From positions 1,736,517 through 1,800,516 of the forward strand of contig NW_020170384.1 in NCBI RefSeq assembly GCF_000524195.1: DNA of 64,000 bases. Direction: 5' to 3'. Position numbers and translations under genes: made by a program. This document shows, piece after piece, positions 1 through 17,625 of this stretch. The first letter of the stretch is position 1. Each line of letters begins with the position of its first letter. The stretch is from Echinococcus granulosus (taxonomy: Eukaryota > Platyhelminthes > Cestoda > Cyclophyllidea > Taeniidae). Below the pieces are notes generated by a model. It was not told the DNA's origin and searched no databases. It saw only the letters and a program-made list of their open reading frames with translations.

Positions 1-3000
1 ATTTTGCTACACTTAATAAAAGGTAATTTTGTGTGTGCAGCCATAAAGTCGAAACCCCTGGGGAGGATTTGAGGGTATTCTGGGTTAAATTGATTGCCGC
101 GCGGTCGTGCAAGCGCTTGTGAGGGCAAATTATAAGCATCATCACTTGCACAAATTTGGACAGCACCCCATCATCTCTGGATGTCACGCTTATTGCATTA
201 ACGATGTCGTGATGGTTATCAGACACCACAGCCATTACAATCGCTTGTAAACATCATACTCCATTGGTGGGCCTAAAATTTTCTTTCTAATGCGGTAAAG
301 TAGACCGGTTGACTTTGTTTTTCTGCTGAAACCCGGTACATCCGCTTTCTTGAACTACGGGGAATTGATATTTTAATGGCAAATCCTCAAAAGCGTGTAC
401 ATGCCCTCTTCAAACCCGCTCACTTGGTGTACTATCAAAATGGCCATCTTTTGGTGAGTGCTTGTGATGCAATCCTCGCCAGTGCAATGATCGGGGTCTT
501 CCCATATCACATTTGCCAGATTCTGAGTCTGTTTCGACGAACTGCTCGGAGGGTTGATCTATGAAATGAACCAGGAAACTACGGCGCACCATGGCAATAA
601 TGCTAAGGGTTTACTGCTTTTGTTTCTTTCCGGTTAGCTTCATATCTCCAATGAAATTCAAATGATTCATTTTGTTGTTTATTTTGCTTGTTTGAAGTGA
701 GAATAAAGGGGATTTTAACAAGCGATAATCCGTTTGCGAATGGCAATTTCAGAAGGCCTATAGTGCTGTTTCCTTTCAAACCTCTCTTGTTACGCGTGGG
801 TTTCACTCCACCAAATTACATACTTGTGGTGGTCGCTTGCAGTGTAACCTAAACATTACGGTGCTTGGTATCCTCGGATAACATCTTAACTAGCGAACAT
901 GCCATTGTGTACCACTTTTAGCCATTATCTGGTTAGACGAAACCGCTAGCCACCGTAGTTTATGAAATAAATCATATCAACTTACTCTGCCACCAGTGAA
1001 AACAGGAAAACCTGTATTCCGCATAGTTTTGCCATAATTTATTAAGTCTCCCCGCGAAGTTCAAAGGGTCCGTTTAGAGTAGGAAACAAATACAATTTCA
1101 TCCGAACCGATGACCCAGGAATTGGCGGCAAAATATCTAGGAGCTTGTTTATTGCATTTGTTTTGGTTTGTTCAAGTCTAGTTGCTCATTTTACACGATT
1201 TTTTATTTGATCACTTCTAATTATGCGCACAATCACATTATCGTTGTGTTGATACAGGAGAAGCGCGTGGGCGTTTGTCCTCCCACTGCATTTGGGTACC
1301 CCCTGCCCCCACATATCCTACCGTGTCACAGGCCTGTCCAGACGCCAGAAGGATTGGCCCGACTTTTGGAATGAGGGGTGTAGTGAGCATAGCGGGTTCT
1401 TTTCTTTCTTCACTCACCCATCGCATTGGTGATTCACTACTTATCAAAAGTAGTCAATTCCATTTAATTTATTTTTGAGGTGAAAGGTGAGAAGTTTAGG
1501 ACTTCTGACTTCCATTCTTCGTTCTCAGTAGGGAGAAAACGTTCAAAACCCCACACAGGAGGAGTTGCGTTGGTAACGTGGCCTATGACCTACTTCTTTG
1601 TTCTCATTCCTTTTTGGTTCATCGTCCACCTTAAAACTAATTAAAATTTACTGCCTCAGTAAATTTATACTACTTGCTAAAATTGTAGTTTGGCACCGGG
1701 CTGCAGTAGCTAAGTTAGCATAACAATGTTTGGTAGTCATCCAGGTGTCTGTAACTTTGCTGGTGCATCAACTTGCTCGGTGTCGCTTAAATCGGTTAGC
1801 GCTTTTTTTCCTCAATCGGGTCATTTCTGTATTTTCACGGCTTCAGGCAGTCGATTAAGTACTTTTTGAGTCTTTCCCTCTTTCTCGGCCTACGCATCAA
1901 TTATTGGTTATCCATTTGAGAGAGGAGGGGCTGGTGGAAGCAATTAACGCCTTCCTACACAGCAGGCGTCGTTCTCCTCTCGTGGCATCTCTGGCCACCT
2001 CTCTGTGGCGTTTGTCACCTGCCGATTAATCTGGCTTAAGTAGGTGCTTTCGCCGCCTTTTTTGTTTCTAGCATGAATTCCGATGGATGCGGAACAAATT
2101 TAGGTCCAATTTAAGTGAATTGTAGCGTTTGAGTCATCCTTTAGAACGTTAATAGGTTTAGGGATCTGAGAGTAGAGTTAAGTGGCTGGTGGCATAGCCA
2201 ATTTCGCGGGAGAATAAGAAGTTCTCTCTAGTCAAGCATACAACCAAAATGAATGCGGTTCTGCTATGTAGTTCCCTGCGCTCTCCATGTAATCACAAAT
2301 TTCCACGAGACAGGAGCTAGAATTTTATTCATTTTGTATCATTAGTAGATGGGGTTTCTAAATACTAAAACCTTCATTAGGCGATCTATTCTGGCAATTT
2401 AGAAAGTAGTGTTAAGGAATGGGCGGTGGTCTGCAGTGGGCACATTACGTGCGCCACTGTAAAAGGGTCACTTATGAACTGACTTGTTGTAGCATTTTCT
2501 ACCACCCGGCATTGAAGACCGGAGCAGTTGTCGCAGTTTGACGCCACTTCAACGGCCCTTGTCCCTCTCTGGATTCAACCGCCCACAACCCAACTTCCCC
2601 CGCAATGACGGCGTGGCGATGTAGTTAGGCAGGGGAATTAGGATTACCCTTCGTGGTGGATGCCCCACTATTGCCATCAATGTGGCACCTCAGGCATCCT
2701 TGAAGATGTTAATTAATAGATGCGAGTCCGTAACCAGATCCATCGTCATGATTCTGAAGGGTTAGGAATTAGGTGGCATGGGTGTTATGAACAAAGCTCC
2801 GTGCCAATGTGGGATGTTATAAAGACCTGTATGATTAAACACTACAACCAAAGAATGGTCTTTCCATTTTTCTGTACATGTGGTAACCGAAGGCCTTCCT
2901 GCCTCTACACCGGGGTGAATTGGTTAATTGGTTAACACTGGCAAAATAAACTGCGCCTCTTAAATTTAGTGACCAAGATCATGGAAATTTGTTGCTAAAT

Positions 3001-3852
3001 AACCTTATTGTGCATAATCCTCCTGATTTTTTTGGAATGAATGAATATGTGAACTCGTCTGGCGGTTGAGGGTTTGCGTAAGGCGGCGCTATTGATGCGG
3101 TACCGTTTTATGTGCCCTACTGTGTGAAGACGAACGCGAACATGGATAAAAGGATTGTGGTAATAAATAGAAATTTGATCTAGTTCAAAATTAATTAGAA
3201 GGCTTCTCTACCCACCAATGAACGCACACAGGGTGGAAAGGAGAGGGGGTGGGAGCGGAGGCGAAATGAATAATTAATGGTCTCTAGGCTTCCGAATATT
3301 AAATTTACTGTCGATAATTAAAAGTGAATTAGCAAACGTGCATAACCATGCTTTGATGTCACGTTTTAATCCTTTATACTTTGATGTTGTAACGGTGCTT
3401 TCCCTATGCATGAGCTCTTCCCTTAAGGGCTGGCTGTGGGTGAGCCTCGTGGCATTAAAAATTAATGCTCTGGCTGTATTTGGCAAAATAAGGACGAATT
3501 ATTTTAGCCCACTCCATTTTTTTGGAAAAGTATGTTCGATTTTTGTGTTTCGGTTTGGAATGATTGTTTTAAACGACGGTACTCCGATTTGAGGCAAAAT
3601 GGATCTCTCCTCCCTCTCCATCACAGCTTATTGCAATTTGTGTACCAGTCCTGTGCAGAGGGTCATTACGCATTTTTTGCATGCCGCCATTTCCACGGTC
3701 TTCATTTAAGTGCTTGGTGTCTTCCGAAACGCAGAGCAGTCTGTTAAAAGTCGCCTTAATTTGGAGAAACTTTGGGTTGCTCCAATCCTAGGTCCTGCAA
3801 TCGCATCCATTTCTTCTCTTCTTTTTTTTTTATTGTAAACATGCATTTGTAG
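1..3852. other. Intergenic or intronic stretch without a recognisable gene
   Basis: I see no exon chain, RNA gene or clear repeat here. Open frames reach at most about 85 codons on either strand, which is expected by chance in AT-rich DNA. None shows family motifs or matching splice sites. Confidence 0.5.
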
Positions 3853-3922
3853 GTGAAGAGCTGTGTTCGACTGCTGAAGGAGCAGAACCCGAAAAGCGTC
3901 CAGTGTTTGCTCAATGCAATCA
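3853..3922 (+). CDS. Orphan candidate internal exon, family not recognised
   Basis: A 70-nt open block is bounded by a good acceptor (T-rich tract then tttgtag) and a strong donor (gtaagtcc). Frame 1 reads a leucine-rich, helix-like peptide with the core CVRLLKEQNPKSVQCLLNA. A second frame is also open (core EPEKRPVFAQCNQ), so the reading frame is unsure. It would end in phase 2 in the first reading of 70 nt leaving one extra base, or another phase in the second, and neither obviously joins the VPS4 exon at 9328. It may belong to an upstream gene or be a chance match to splice consensus. Confidence 0.25.
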
Positions 3923-6900
3923 AGTAAGTCCTATTCCTCTCCTTGATTGACGACAGTTTATGCTACGTGTCTATTCACATCTAATAGCATATCAGTTCTC
4001 CCGTTTCATTGGGGTGCCACTACTCCTCAAAATTATATTCTTTATTTGTCGAACGACAAGCGATGAACTGTTGCGTCATTTCACAATTTGAACTCTGCTT
4101 CCACTATGAGTGCTTCAAGTCGAATTAGAACGTCTACGTCGAAGATCGGGAGCCACAAAAGATATTAATCAATTTAATTCTACACCTTTTTGTTCCTACT
4201 TATTTTTTTATCTCTGTTTCGATAGGCAATTTTAAATAGATTTTTTTAAGTTTTGGACTAAAGTGTCGTATTAAGTCAATGAATTATCCTATTATCGATA
4301 GCTAGAATTAAGATCTTACCTTTAGAAAGCATGATTGCTGTAGTAACATTGTTAATACTTCTGAGGAAACATCATTTGAAACGCTGGTAATGCTGGGCTC
4401 CATTAAGTTTCCTTTTCTTCTACTAGTTTTATCAATTTGATCCTCTTCTTCGTTTGTCAGTCTTGTTTTTCTTTGCACAACTGTTTCACATCTCCTCTCC
4501 CATCTGAAGGCTTTGGATCGGTAGACAAGTGCATGACGAGGTAAATGGAAGCTGTCAAGTGTCAGTTGTTGCAGTTGAACAACAGGGGATTACTATTTCA
4601 TGCAGTCCATGCGCTTTACAACGAAGTGAATCTCTAACAGACAATGCAAATTTTTACCAATTTGGAAGGGTGGGTTTTTTCCCCTCGTGCTTATTACCAC
4701 TTATAATATTTTTGGGGGCAGTACCATCGATATATCTTTTGTCTAGACTAGTTCCTGCGCCACATCCGGCTATACAAGCCTTGAAATAGACCGGACATTA
4801 GTTCGGCTGCCATATGATTGGGCTATAATGAGGGAAATCACCAGCTAGGAAGAAGGGCTTAGTGTTTTTTTTCAGAGGAGCGGCTATCATGCCTGTTTTC
4901 GGAAGCAGTGGTGTCACTGCCTGCATTAGTACGCGTGTTTGTACCGGTTTGACACTGGAGGAGGGTCTTGCGTGTGCGTATGCTTGTGTTTCGTAGTCAT
5001 TCCGTATCGCGTGTGTGTGCTTACCTCCTCTGCACGCGTCACTTCTCTGATTGGGCAGTTCATCCGATGACGTCTACGTGAAATGTGTGTGTATCTATTG
5101 CACCCTTTTGTCAGGTTGAAGAAAATCACTTTTTTTCCTGACATCAAAATGAATTCTTACTGTCTATAAATCTGCTGTACCTTTCGGCCTTCTCAGTGAT
5201 TTCATGAGCCCTCTAGATTGTCAAAATGTGTAGGATGAATTCAAAGACCCGTGCATATTACCCGCCACCCGAGTGCCTGGGATTTTAAATCAAAATGACC
5301 ATCTTAATAAGCGATATCTGAAATGCTTTGAATGGTTGTTAACTATTGCTAGTAGCGTGCATAATAGGTACAAATCAACATCCAGTCGCTGTTGCCCTTC
5401 CGCCTTGTGTACTATTTTAGATAGCTAAGCCGTATTTGAGTAAGGCAAATGGAACCTAATTCACCCAATCTTATATGTACTTGGTGAATCTGAAATTTCA
5501 CTACTGACATCTAGCAGAACTCGGAGTTAGTATTTCATACTTAATTCATAATGTCGTCCAATCTTGGGTACACTTCAATCTTTTAAATAGCACAAGAAAC
5601 TCCATGGATGGTTGCATTTTTACCCGTTTGTCTCCATGCTAAGTAATCATCGGTAAATTTATGATCTCATGCCTGCTATCTTCTGCGAGAGTCCAAAATT
5701 TTCGGAACAAATGGTTTTTTAGAAATAAAATCTGACTACCGTTCATTACATGGGTTTTTAGTTCTCTAAACGACTTCCGAAGTTGCGCAAGGTGTTTTTT
5801 CTTCCCTTGTATCCATTATAAGGCGAATGAGTGACATACTATTATTGAAATACCTGCGATTTTGGGGTAAAGAGTACTTTACCGTATATTTGTTAGCTTT
5901 TCTGACTGAATAGGCATGTGATGTTCTCTCCACCAGCGCGGAATCGGGTGCAACTAGACTCTCCTCATCGTGCAAGGTGCCGTTTTTTGCTACCAGACTT
6001 ACTTTTCTTGCTAGTAAGAATGCACAATTGACCTCATTTCATGCAGCTCTTCTTCTAAACGGATTTTTGCAGTTCTATCAGCATATATTTTTATTTACGG
6101 TCGGTTTCCATTTAAGAATGACCATACTTTCCTTCATTTGTCTCTGCCCACAAGCCCATCCCTCAGCCTGTATGCTTTTCATTGCCCTCCCATAGGCATG
6201 TAGTCTTTTTAGTGTGCCATGTGTAACATGTTTCTTCGACGTAGTATTTTTTTTTACTCCTCTCAGACACATTTACTGACTAACGGGTAAACTAAAGATA
6301 TTGCGATTCGAGCCGTTTCATTCAGGCCGAATTCCTAACATGCTGTCGATCGCAGATACGTTTATTCTACTCATAGTTTTAAAGGAAACGCCTTGTATGA
6401 ATTGTAACATTGGCTGGGTTTTTTATCCTTATGATCGCCATCTAAAGATGTCACATCTATTTTTTTGTTTTAACCCCCCTCCCCTCCAAATATTTAGAAA
6501 GGACTCATACAATTGGATCACCTTTCCAGATTATAATCGAAAAATTATCGCATATCTTTCTGTTCCCTCTTGGAGAAAAATACACATAGCCAACTTAGTT
6601 TCATGGATCACGTTTGCGGCTTTGCTTCAAATCTTTCGTAGGGAGTACATCACACCGTAATATAGCTGACTGGGAAGGGAGCATTTCTGATCGTGGAATA
6701 GAGTGTGTAACTACTGTAAAGGTAAATGTAACATTTGTTAAACAATGTAAGAATGGTATGACTTCGTGTTTGTAAGTGGCTAATCTTTCGCTTTTTCAAT
6801 GTCGTAAATCTTAATTTGATCAGTTCTTATTCCGCCATGAGCGCAGTTGTAGATGTTGTAGGTTTGACTTTGATTGGAAAATGAAATTGATCGAAGGATC

Positions 6901-9092
6901 GTGGTATTGATGTATAGTTCTGGTAAAAAGTTGATTCCAATCGAATGAAACTAGGGGAGCGTGTTTAACCCACTATTAATTCCGAAAAGAAGTGCGATGA
7001 AATTTTACAGAATGGATATATTGGTCGACTATGCACTCTTATCTGCACTCCTTACGTACATGTATGCCTTTGTTAAATAATAGAAGTGCTGATGCTGGTG
7101 CATCTTTATTGCCATTTTTTGTAAAATTTACTCCTTTTTGGGTATGATGTCGATTTGCATCGTACCGATCGAAATGTCGTGATGTTGGTGCAGAGGCCTA
7201 GCGAAAGAACACGTTGGAATAGGGTGCATGGTTGTTTCAAATTGAATTATAAATGTACTCTCAACGCGATTTGATGAATCAAGGTTGTGGTTTTGCCATG
7301 CAATGGGGCGCAGCTGATTCGCTGACCGTTAAAATCTATCAGAAAGGCGTTCATAAAACTTGGTTTTGCTTCAACAGTAAGATATTTTTGTTTGTATTTC
7401 TTCATGCCCGAAGGTTTATACGCCTTTAATTGCCTTCATTCGCTCGTATAATGGCTGGAGCGAATCGGTAATGGACGCAGTACGGCTTCCTTATGATGGC
7501 GAGCGAACGGTAACGGCAAGCGTTCTATGGACGAACAAAGAGGTGATCTTAGTACACATTGTTTTGACAGCAGCGATAGGCGTGCTCGTGAGTGTAATAA
7601 TAACTGTAGTGGGGGTTTACTAATCCTATAACCCAGTGATTTCGAGGCATCGGAGTTTCCCTACTCCTACATTTCCAAGGGAGGGTGTACCGCATCTTAT
7701 CGGGTAGTTGGCTACCATGGCGCAGATGTTTTACTTTCCTTAATGTATCACCGATTTCTATTTTTACCGATTTCTCGTAGTTTTGACTGTTCCTCGAAAA
7801 CAAAAAGTGGAATTATTCTCAAACAAAGAAACGCTACATTGGGACACCCCACTTGTGTGGCTGATAGTGAACGTATTAACGTGGGCTTACTCTTTTTCTT
7901 ATCGTAGGTACTCCACTCTTCACTTCACGGATGAGACGACTCCTCGTGTAATCAAGCAGCTTCTTGCCACCACTGCGTAACAAAAGTGAGCCTCGTAGCA
8001 CTCTCTTAATGCCACAGCGAGGCCACCATTAATGATCACCACGCCGTTTTTTACTTTCTTCGCCCTCTTCCTTTCACTTCATCAAAAACTGTACAGGCCA
8101 TGATCATTTATTTTGGGAATAGCACAGTCACAGAGGTGTCTCTTCCAGTCGTCGTTCCTCTTCGTGTACCTTTACTCCACAAGACCTTGTACTCGAACAC
8201 TCTTTGTTCTTTGCCACCGACCACTAAAATTTTTACGACAGTAATCCTCAAATGTAAGTAATGTTTGCAAGAAAGAAATGGGTTTATATTTATTCACTGA
8301 TGGCCCAAATTGCTGGCTCAGGTTTTGCGTCCTTTGTCTTGAATGAGGTCGTGATAAACCGTACTGGTGCTTACGGGGATGTATGTTTAATTCACGGGTT
8401 AGAATCATCAGCGAATACACTGCGGGAGGCTGCTGACGGCGTTAGCCCCTGCGTAGGCTTTTACCAGCAGATAACTGCAATTCCATCACTGGGTTGGGCT
8501 TTTGCCGTCCGTCAGCAACCTTCACCTGGTTGGTACTCCAATCATGAAGGCGGATTGGCAAGTGTCGAAGTAAGGATTTGTTTAGAATAGTAATGCCACG
8601 CAGGGAACCTCTCAGGGGATCTATGCTGACGGATATTAAGAGGATTAGAGACGATCGGCCATGTTGGGGACGCAAGTCAGGTACGTGCAGACTGGGATGC
8701 CACAACTTAATATAATGAGTCTAGTACACTACAATTATTAGGAAAGTTTGCAAAACTGGATGGAGTGACCTTAGCCAAATACTGACAATACGAGGTGGGA
8801 ATGTTAGGGAAATCGCGTCTTAACAGGGGTATGTGAGGGCACGAAACTGTGATCAATGGTTTAAATTTTTTTGTTTAGCAGTTGCCTCGCTTGGCAAGCC
8901 AAGGAATTGACCCGAGAATTGATATCACAGTATGACCTCCACTAAGTAACAAAAGTGGTGTGAATTTTACTCTGAAATGACTAAAGAAGTACTAGTAAAA
9001 AGCGTAAGACCTAAAAAGCCCTCTTAATAGCTAGTGAAGTTTCAGAATAAATTGTAAAAATTTGTAAGTACTTTGGCTAATAAAGGTTGTAA
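3923..9092. other. Region upstream of VPS4 without a supported gene
   Basis: Only chance-length open frames are seen, the longest 119 codons at 6301-6660 with no motif or splice support. The VPS4 promoter and 5' exon may lie here but no core element could be identified with confidence. Confidence 0.45.
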
Positions 9093-9095
9093 ATG
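9093..9095 (+). CDS. VPS4: Possible VPS4 start micro-exon (ATG followed by a donor)
   Basis: An ATG is followed directly by gtaagg, a good donor. Joining it to the acceptor at 9327 gives an in-frame start, Met then [13 protein letters not shown]. Known VPS4 proteins have roughly six to eight more residues before this point, so the protein would be slightly short at its N-terminus. The alternative is trans-splicing of a flatworm spliced leader whose 3' end supplies AUG. Both are inference. Confidence 0.2.
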
Positions 9096-9327
9096 GTAAG
9101 GTACAATTAATTTGAGTTAATTCTGTGAAACAGCAAACGGAGGCAGGGGATCAAGGAAAAAGAATTATCAGTCTTCAATCATTATCAGGTGTCGTAGATA
9201 AATGTTTTAACCAGTCAGTTGTCTTGCGCGGTTTTGGAGCACCAGCTTCTCGTCTGAAGGAATGGCTAATGACGCTAGTGCGGCACTTAATGTTAGTTAT
9301 TGTTCATTATTGATATTTAAATTATAG

Positions 9328-12731
<3,404 letters not shown>

Positions 12732-13019
12732 GTTGGAATTCACGCGGCTGTTAACTCGATCCCCCCACTACTAATTTCAGCTTAGCGCTTACGCCCCGTC
12801 CCTCGACATTTTGTGATAGCAAATGTCAACCCTCCGTTCATAACTGAACCACTTTGAACACATCCGTGCCCACCACTCCCACCCGTGACCTTCTGTCCCT
12901 CCTTGCTGTTATTCTATAAACGTTACCGCCTTCTCTGTTGATACTATAAGACCTTCCCACGATCGATTGAGGGTAGTTGTAAACTGTGAAACCAGTCTGA
13001 GCTCCGGTATCGAAAGACC

Positions 13020-13440
13020 TGCTCAGCCGGGCCAGGGACACCTCGTGCCGACTGCCGATCCTGTCTCCCTGTGTACCCCTCGGCAAATCACAAGCAGACC
13101 AAACCCAGCGCCAAGGGCCACCGTAAGCAGCTCCCGCCAGAACCCCCTAGAGGCGCATGTTGAGCCCCTTAGATGCATCCCTCATGCTTGCGAACCACCG
13201 TAGCGCAACAGCGGCCGAACTGAAGCTCGCGAAACCGATATACGACCGACCCGAAGTAGGCCTCCGCGGCGCAAAGCGGCACCCAAACCCCATTTGCACA
13301 CCCCACCTAGCACGCCCGACTCCATCACGCTGCGCGAAGGCACAGGGCCAAACCGCCACCCACACCATGCGCACTGCGCCACCCCAGGCAAACCGTGCAC
13401 AAGAGCGCACCATCCGATAGCAACATGCATACCCTCAAAT
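13020..13440. other. GC-rich, C-skewed block downstream of VPS4
   Basis: This stretch stands out from the AT-rich surroundings. It is rich in CpG and in CCA/CCC triplets on the plus strand. The near absence of stop triplets opens frames on both strands at once (for example 13157-13420 plus and 13182-13487 minus), which is a composition effect rather than evidence of coding. It could be an unmethylated CpG-rich patch, an old insertion, or an extended VPS4 3' region. Confidence 0.5.
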
Positions 13441-16400
13441 CCCCACACCCAAAAGCCCCATAAAAGACTAATACAAACAGCTAGCAATCACAGGCTATTC
13501 GGGACAAATAAGTTCTTGATGACAAGATCTCTTGCCCAGCGTCGCGTGAAGGTTGTCTTCATCCATTCGGCGCCTGTACGTCACACCGGAGGACCTAGAG
13601 CGTATCTAAAACGCAACGAAGGAACTGACAGCAACACACGCAAGCAAGCATAATCAGAAACAACGCAAAAGTTGATTGAGTTATCGGTTTAACGGCTTTT
13701 CGTGAGTTCATTGTCGATCCGACTATTCACGATTATGGAATGTTAAAACGAAGACCGATCCGGAGACCGTCATTTCAATATCTGGCACATCGGCTGCATG
13801 ATTAGAATCATGTCGTAAAACCAGAATCACCCTGTGGCCACACATCTTTCGATGGAACCAAAGAGCAAGTGTGCCAACGAAAAAACCTAGGAAGTTTCTT
13901 ACCTTCACCACCGGAACGGGATTGAATTAATCATCGAAGCCAAGAACCTAAAGACGAATAAAACGCATTGAGATCTTTTAACTCAGATAAAGAGACACTA
14001 TCACAACGGATTCAATGAGATTCCTATTCATCGCCAAGGAGCACCCACCACGCACGAGCATGCCTTCAATCCGTCTGGGGGACGGAACACTTTCAGTACA
14101 CTTAAACAAATTTGTGAAAAAAGTAAGTGATTACAAAGATTTGAAATTTTGAGATTGATATATTTTAGTTATAAAAATCGTAGATTACAATTTTTAAATG
14201 CTCGATCTAAGGTTTTTGCACACATATATGCTTTTTAAAAAGTAACAAAACGTAATACCAAATTTACGGAACTCAATTGGTACTAATTTTTATTTATAAT
14301 TTGTTTAAGCAAGTGCCGCACAGACACCTTGTGACTTAGCCTTTCTAAAATAATCTCAGTAATATGCCCAGAATAAGAAATTTTCCTGACTTTCAAAAAT
14401 ATGCTATGGCTCTTAACTTTTCAAGCCTACCTTAATTTTTACTTCAATGTTAAATTTTTGGCACCTAATGGTATAGTTTTGCAACAGTAGGCCAAATAAA
14501 TCTCGAGTTTTCAGCGACAAGTAAATTGTGCCCGATGTCCGCTAACAGTGGTTCTCAATTTCGGTTTTACGCTTAATCCAATTTTTCCAAATCCAGAACT
14601 TGGCAACTATTAGCAGCACAATAGTGATGCTTTCCGAGTCTTCTCCATAGTCGTCGTAGACCACACCAACACGAGACAGAGTTGATAGGCAGAATTACGA
14701 CCTGTGGGGGCTGGAGTACTCGCACAACTAAACGCACTTACACAAAATATTGGGCACACTGCAATAAGTCTTCCGAAAGGTTATTGTAAATTTAATTAAG
14801 AGACACCCTACTCAGAACCTGGTTGCAATGTTAATGTGAATTTAAAAGGTGGTTTACAGAAAAGTCCAGCACTTCTTAAATCGGTTATTTGATAATTTGC
14901 GAATGAATGTCAGCGTTGGCAGCACAATTTTAGCTCTGCGTTGGTGTAATTGTTACGTTTGCAGGTAACTTTCGATAGTACTTTCTATTATTTTAAAAGT
15001 ATCATAAATGGCTTCCATTATTAAATCCAAACTCTTGGAGCCGGCTCTTAGTCTTTTTTTGGTTTACGATGGATGTTTGCGTCCTATTCTATTGAAATCA
15101 TATTTGTAGCGTATAACAATTATGTTCCTACTACACTTTTGTCCTCCCCCGGCTACTTAGCACAGATGTCAGGGAAAAATATTGGATCACCCATTGAAAT
15201 TGAAAGATCATTTTATACAGAACCTCGATTCAGAAAATGCTATCGCCGTTCTAACCCAAGTCCTATAGATACTCAGTAGGAAACGACTTTGTAATAAAAA
15301 TAGATAAGATGTATCTTAGCGATCCCATGAACCCCAAACTTTGCGGGTATTTTAAAAGCTGACTACGATTACAATTGCAACGCGGCAGCTTTGTTCCGAT
15401 GAAACTTATTTTAAGTGATGCGTATGAAATAATGTTGATTTGCAGACCATAGGTTAGGAGTGCAAAATAACCGAAAGTCACTGTTTTCGAAAACCAACTC
15501 CTTCATGGCTTTGCTGATGGTAGAGATACCCTTTTCTCCCGATTAACGATGCTACTGTGGGTTAATAATTTTTCTGTGAAGTAACATGATTTGACTTGAT
15601 AGTTTACTCGGTTTCAACACCTCATGTCCTTTACTACGATCACAAATTTTGGACTTCAGTCAAACATATGAAAGGCGATAGGGCGAGATGAGACCCATGT
15701 GATGGTCGGGGAATAAAAGTGGTAAGCTGTTAAATGTGCAAAGGGTTCATTGAAAAGTGGAAAGCTTAGGTCGCATGGTGCTTGATTATTCAGCTAGTGT
15801 AAACAATTGGGTCCGACCATGTGCGTCCACTTCAGTAGTCCAAATGAAGCAGGGAGGTCACCATAGTTTTAATGTAGGAAGGAGTCCCGACGCATAGGGG
15901 TGGATAATCTGGATTCACTAAAACAGTACAATGTGTGGAATAGGGTTACAGAACCCTTGTCTTTTCAAAAGGCACATTAGGGTGAGCCATTGTGAAAGAA
16001 GAATTGGGAGAGTCGTATTCGACACCACGGCGTTGGTTTTACTCTTCCACAGTTTGTGTTCAATTGCGAGGCGTGAACGAAGATAATGCGATGGTTTTCA
16101 ATCGTATTATTAGTGATGGCGAATGCAATGCAATTAGCTCCAATTGACAAACATCGCATCCTCCATTAGGTGGACTGTCTAAAAGCAACAGGAGAAAGGA
16201 TTTTCATGGGTAATATTAGGCATTTCCCTAAGTAATCACTTCGATTTGCTTAGATCTCTTTTTGTTGTGTTACTTGTTATTGTGCAGACCTCGAGATTTG
16301 GGAAAGTTACCAGATCATTGCGGTTTTGACAGTCCATCTGTTGCGAAGCTTTGCAGGTTCAGTCACCCACACCAAATTTCATCCCACTGTGACGTTGAAA

Positions 16401-17600
16401 AGCTGGAACTAGTGAGTGAATTCGAAGTTGCTGTTATTATGATATGGGTCGGTTATTACTATCCCTAGTGTAGTGCTTAAGCCATTTCCGGAGACGTAAT
16501 GCGGAAAATCTAAATGGAAGATAGTGATATTAGTGACCCAGAAGGGCTGGAAGCTGCGGATGTGGCTAGAACGGCCCGACCGAACTTAAGCAAGTATCTT
16601 CCCACCACGGACAAATCGTGAAGACTTTTCACAAGCATTCATTTGTGATAACAAAGGCTTTTGGTCGGATTCCACGTTGATTGTAGGGACTCTTCTTTCT
16701 TACGCATTTTCAAATGCAACCAATTTACTAGGGGTTTTGTCTTGACCTTAATGCTCTCTGCTTGGGCCATCTTGGTATTTACCTATCTAAGGTCGCTGAA
16801 TGCCACACTAGGTGGAGGAGTGCTCCCTGAATTTCCCACTAATGAGCTACAAAATAAAAACAACTTATCTAGTTGACGTACAGACATAACGCTTATTTTC
16901 TGAAGAAGAATCCATTGCGATCAGAGAATAATATGACGTTAAATCACACGTCTTGCCCTCTAGGGATCTAGGATTAACATCTACCGCTGCCCCCGAAACC
17001 ATTCTGCAGATTTCAGTTATTTCATCAAATGGTTGAATGTGGGAGCATCTTAATGCATTCGTCTTGACACTGAAAGAAGCACATCATTCACACATCGTTC
17101 TCCCTCTAGTACAAAAATGGCCATGGCTTTATGAGTCACCATTAAAAGGAGAACACGAGAGCATCTACAAAACGACCGGAGTTGATGAAGCTTCTAAGGT
17201 TTGACCGCTTGGTGGTAGACACCCGTAGATTTTAACACACCTAGTCATCAAGGCTGAGCCAGAAAGAAAAATATGAAGGCTGCAAAGGGAAAAAAATCCA
17301 TTATATGCCACGCATGCCTATCACCAAAAGGTATACGCCTCCTTCCACCCATCTCCCCACACCCTGAGATAATCTTTGCAGACTCAAGTTAATAGTCATT
17401 TGAGATAAGTGAAGAATTTCCAAGTGAATCGCCACGGGGCTGATTACTAAAAAAAGTGAATTTAGCAGAATGCTTCATAAAAGAAGTTGGTCATGACAGA
17501 TGCGCAGTTAGAGACTGCAGATATGCTGAATCACTTACATTACTTTTTAAAGCATAAGGATTTAAGTTTTTTTGTTTCACTGGTGAAATGTTCTTTTTTT

Positions 17601-17625
17601 GGGGTGGGGGGGGGGGGAAGGGGAT
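17601..17625 (+). repeat. Homopolymer G tract
   Basis: Four G, one T, then a run of twelve G, two A and four G follow a T-rich run. The tract could form a G-quadruplex. It may also be a site of sequencing or assembly length error. Confidence 0.85.

Noticed and set aside
6301..6660. 119-codon open frame on the plus strand
   Set aside because: At this AT content several frames of this length are expected by chance in 64 kb. The translation has no motif and no splice context.
8661..8680. ATG followed by CAG|gtacgt as the VPS4 start exon
   Set aside because: It ends in phase 2, while the VPS4 exon at 9328 requires phase 0.
8261..8705. Overlapping open frames on both strands
   Set aside because: Both strands are open over the same bases, neither translation resembles a family, and none joins VPS4 in phase.
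13147..13653. Several overlapping frames in the GC-rich block
   Set aside because: They overlap on both strands and reflect the lack of AT-rich stop triplets. Translations are low-complexity Pro/His/Arg or Gly/Trp/Val.
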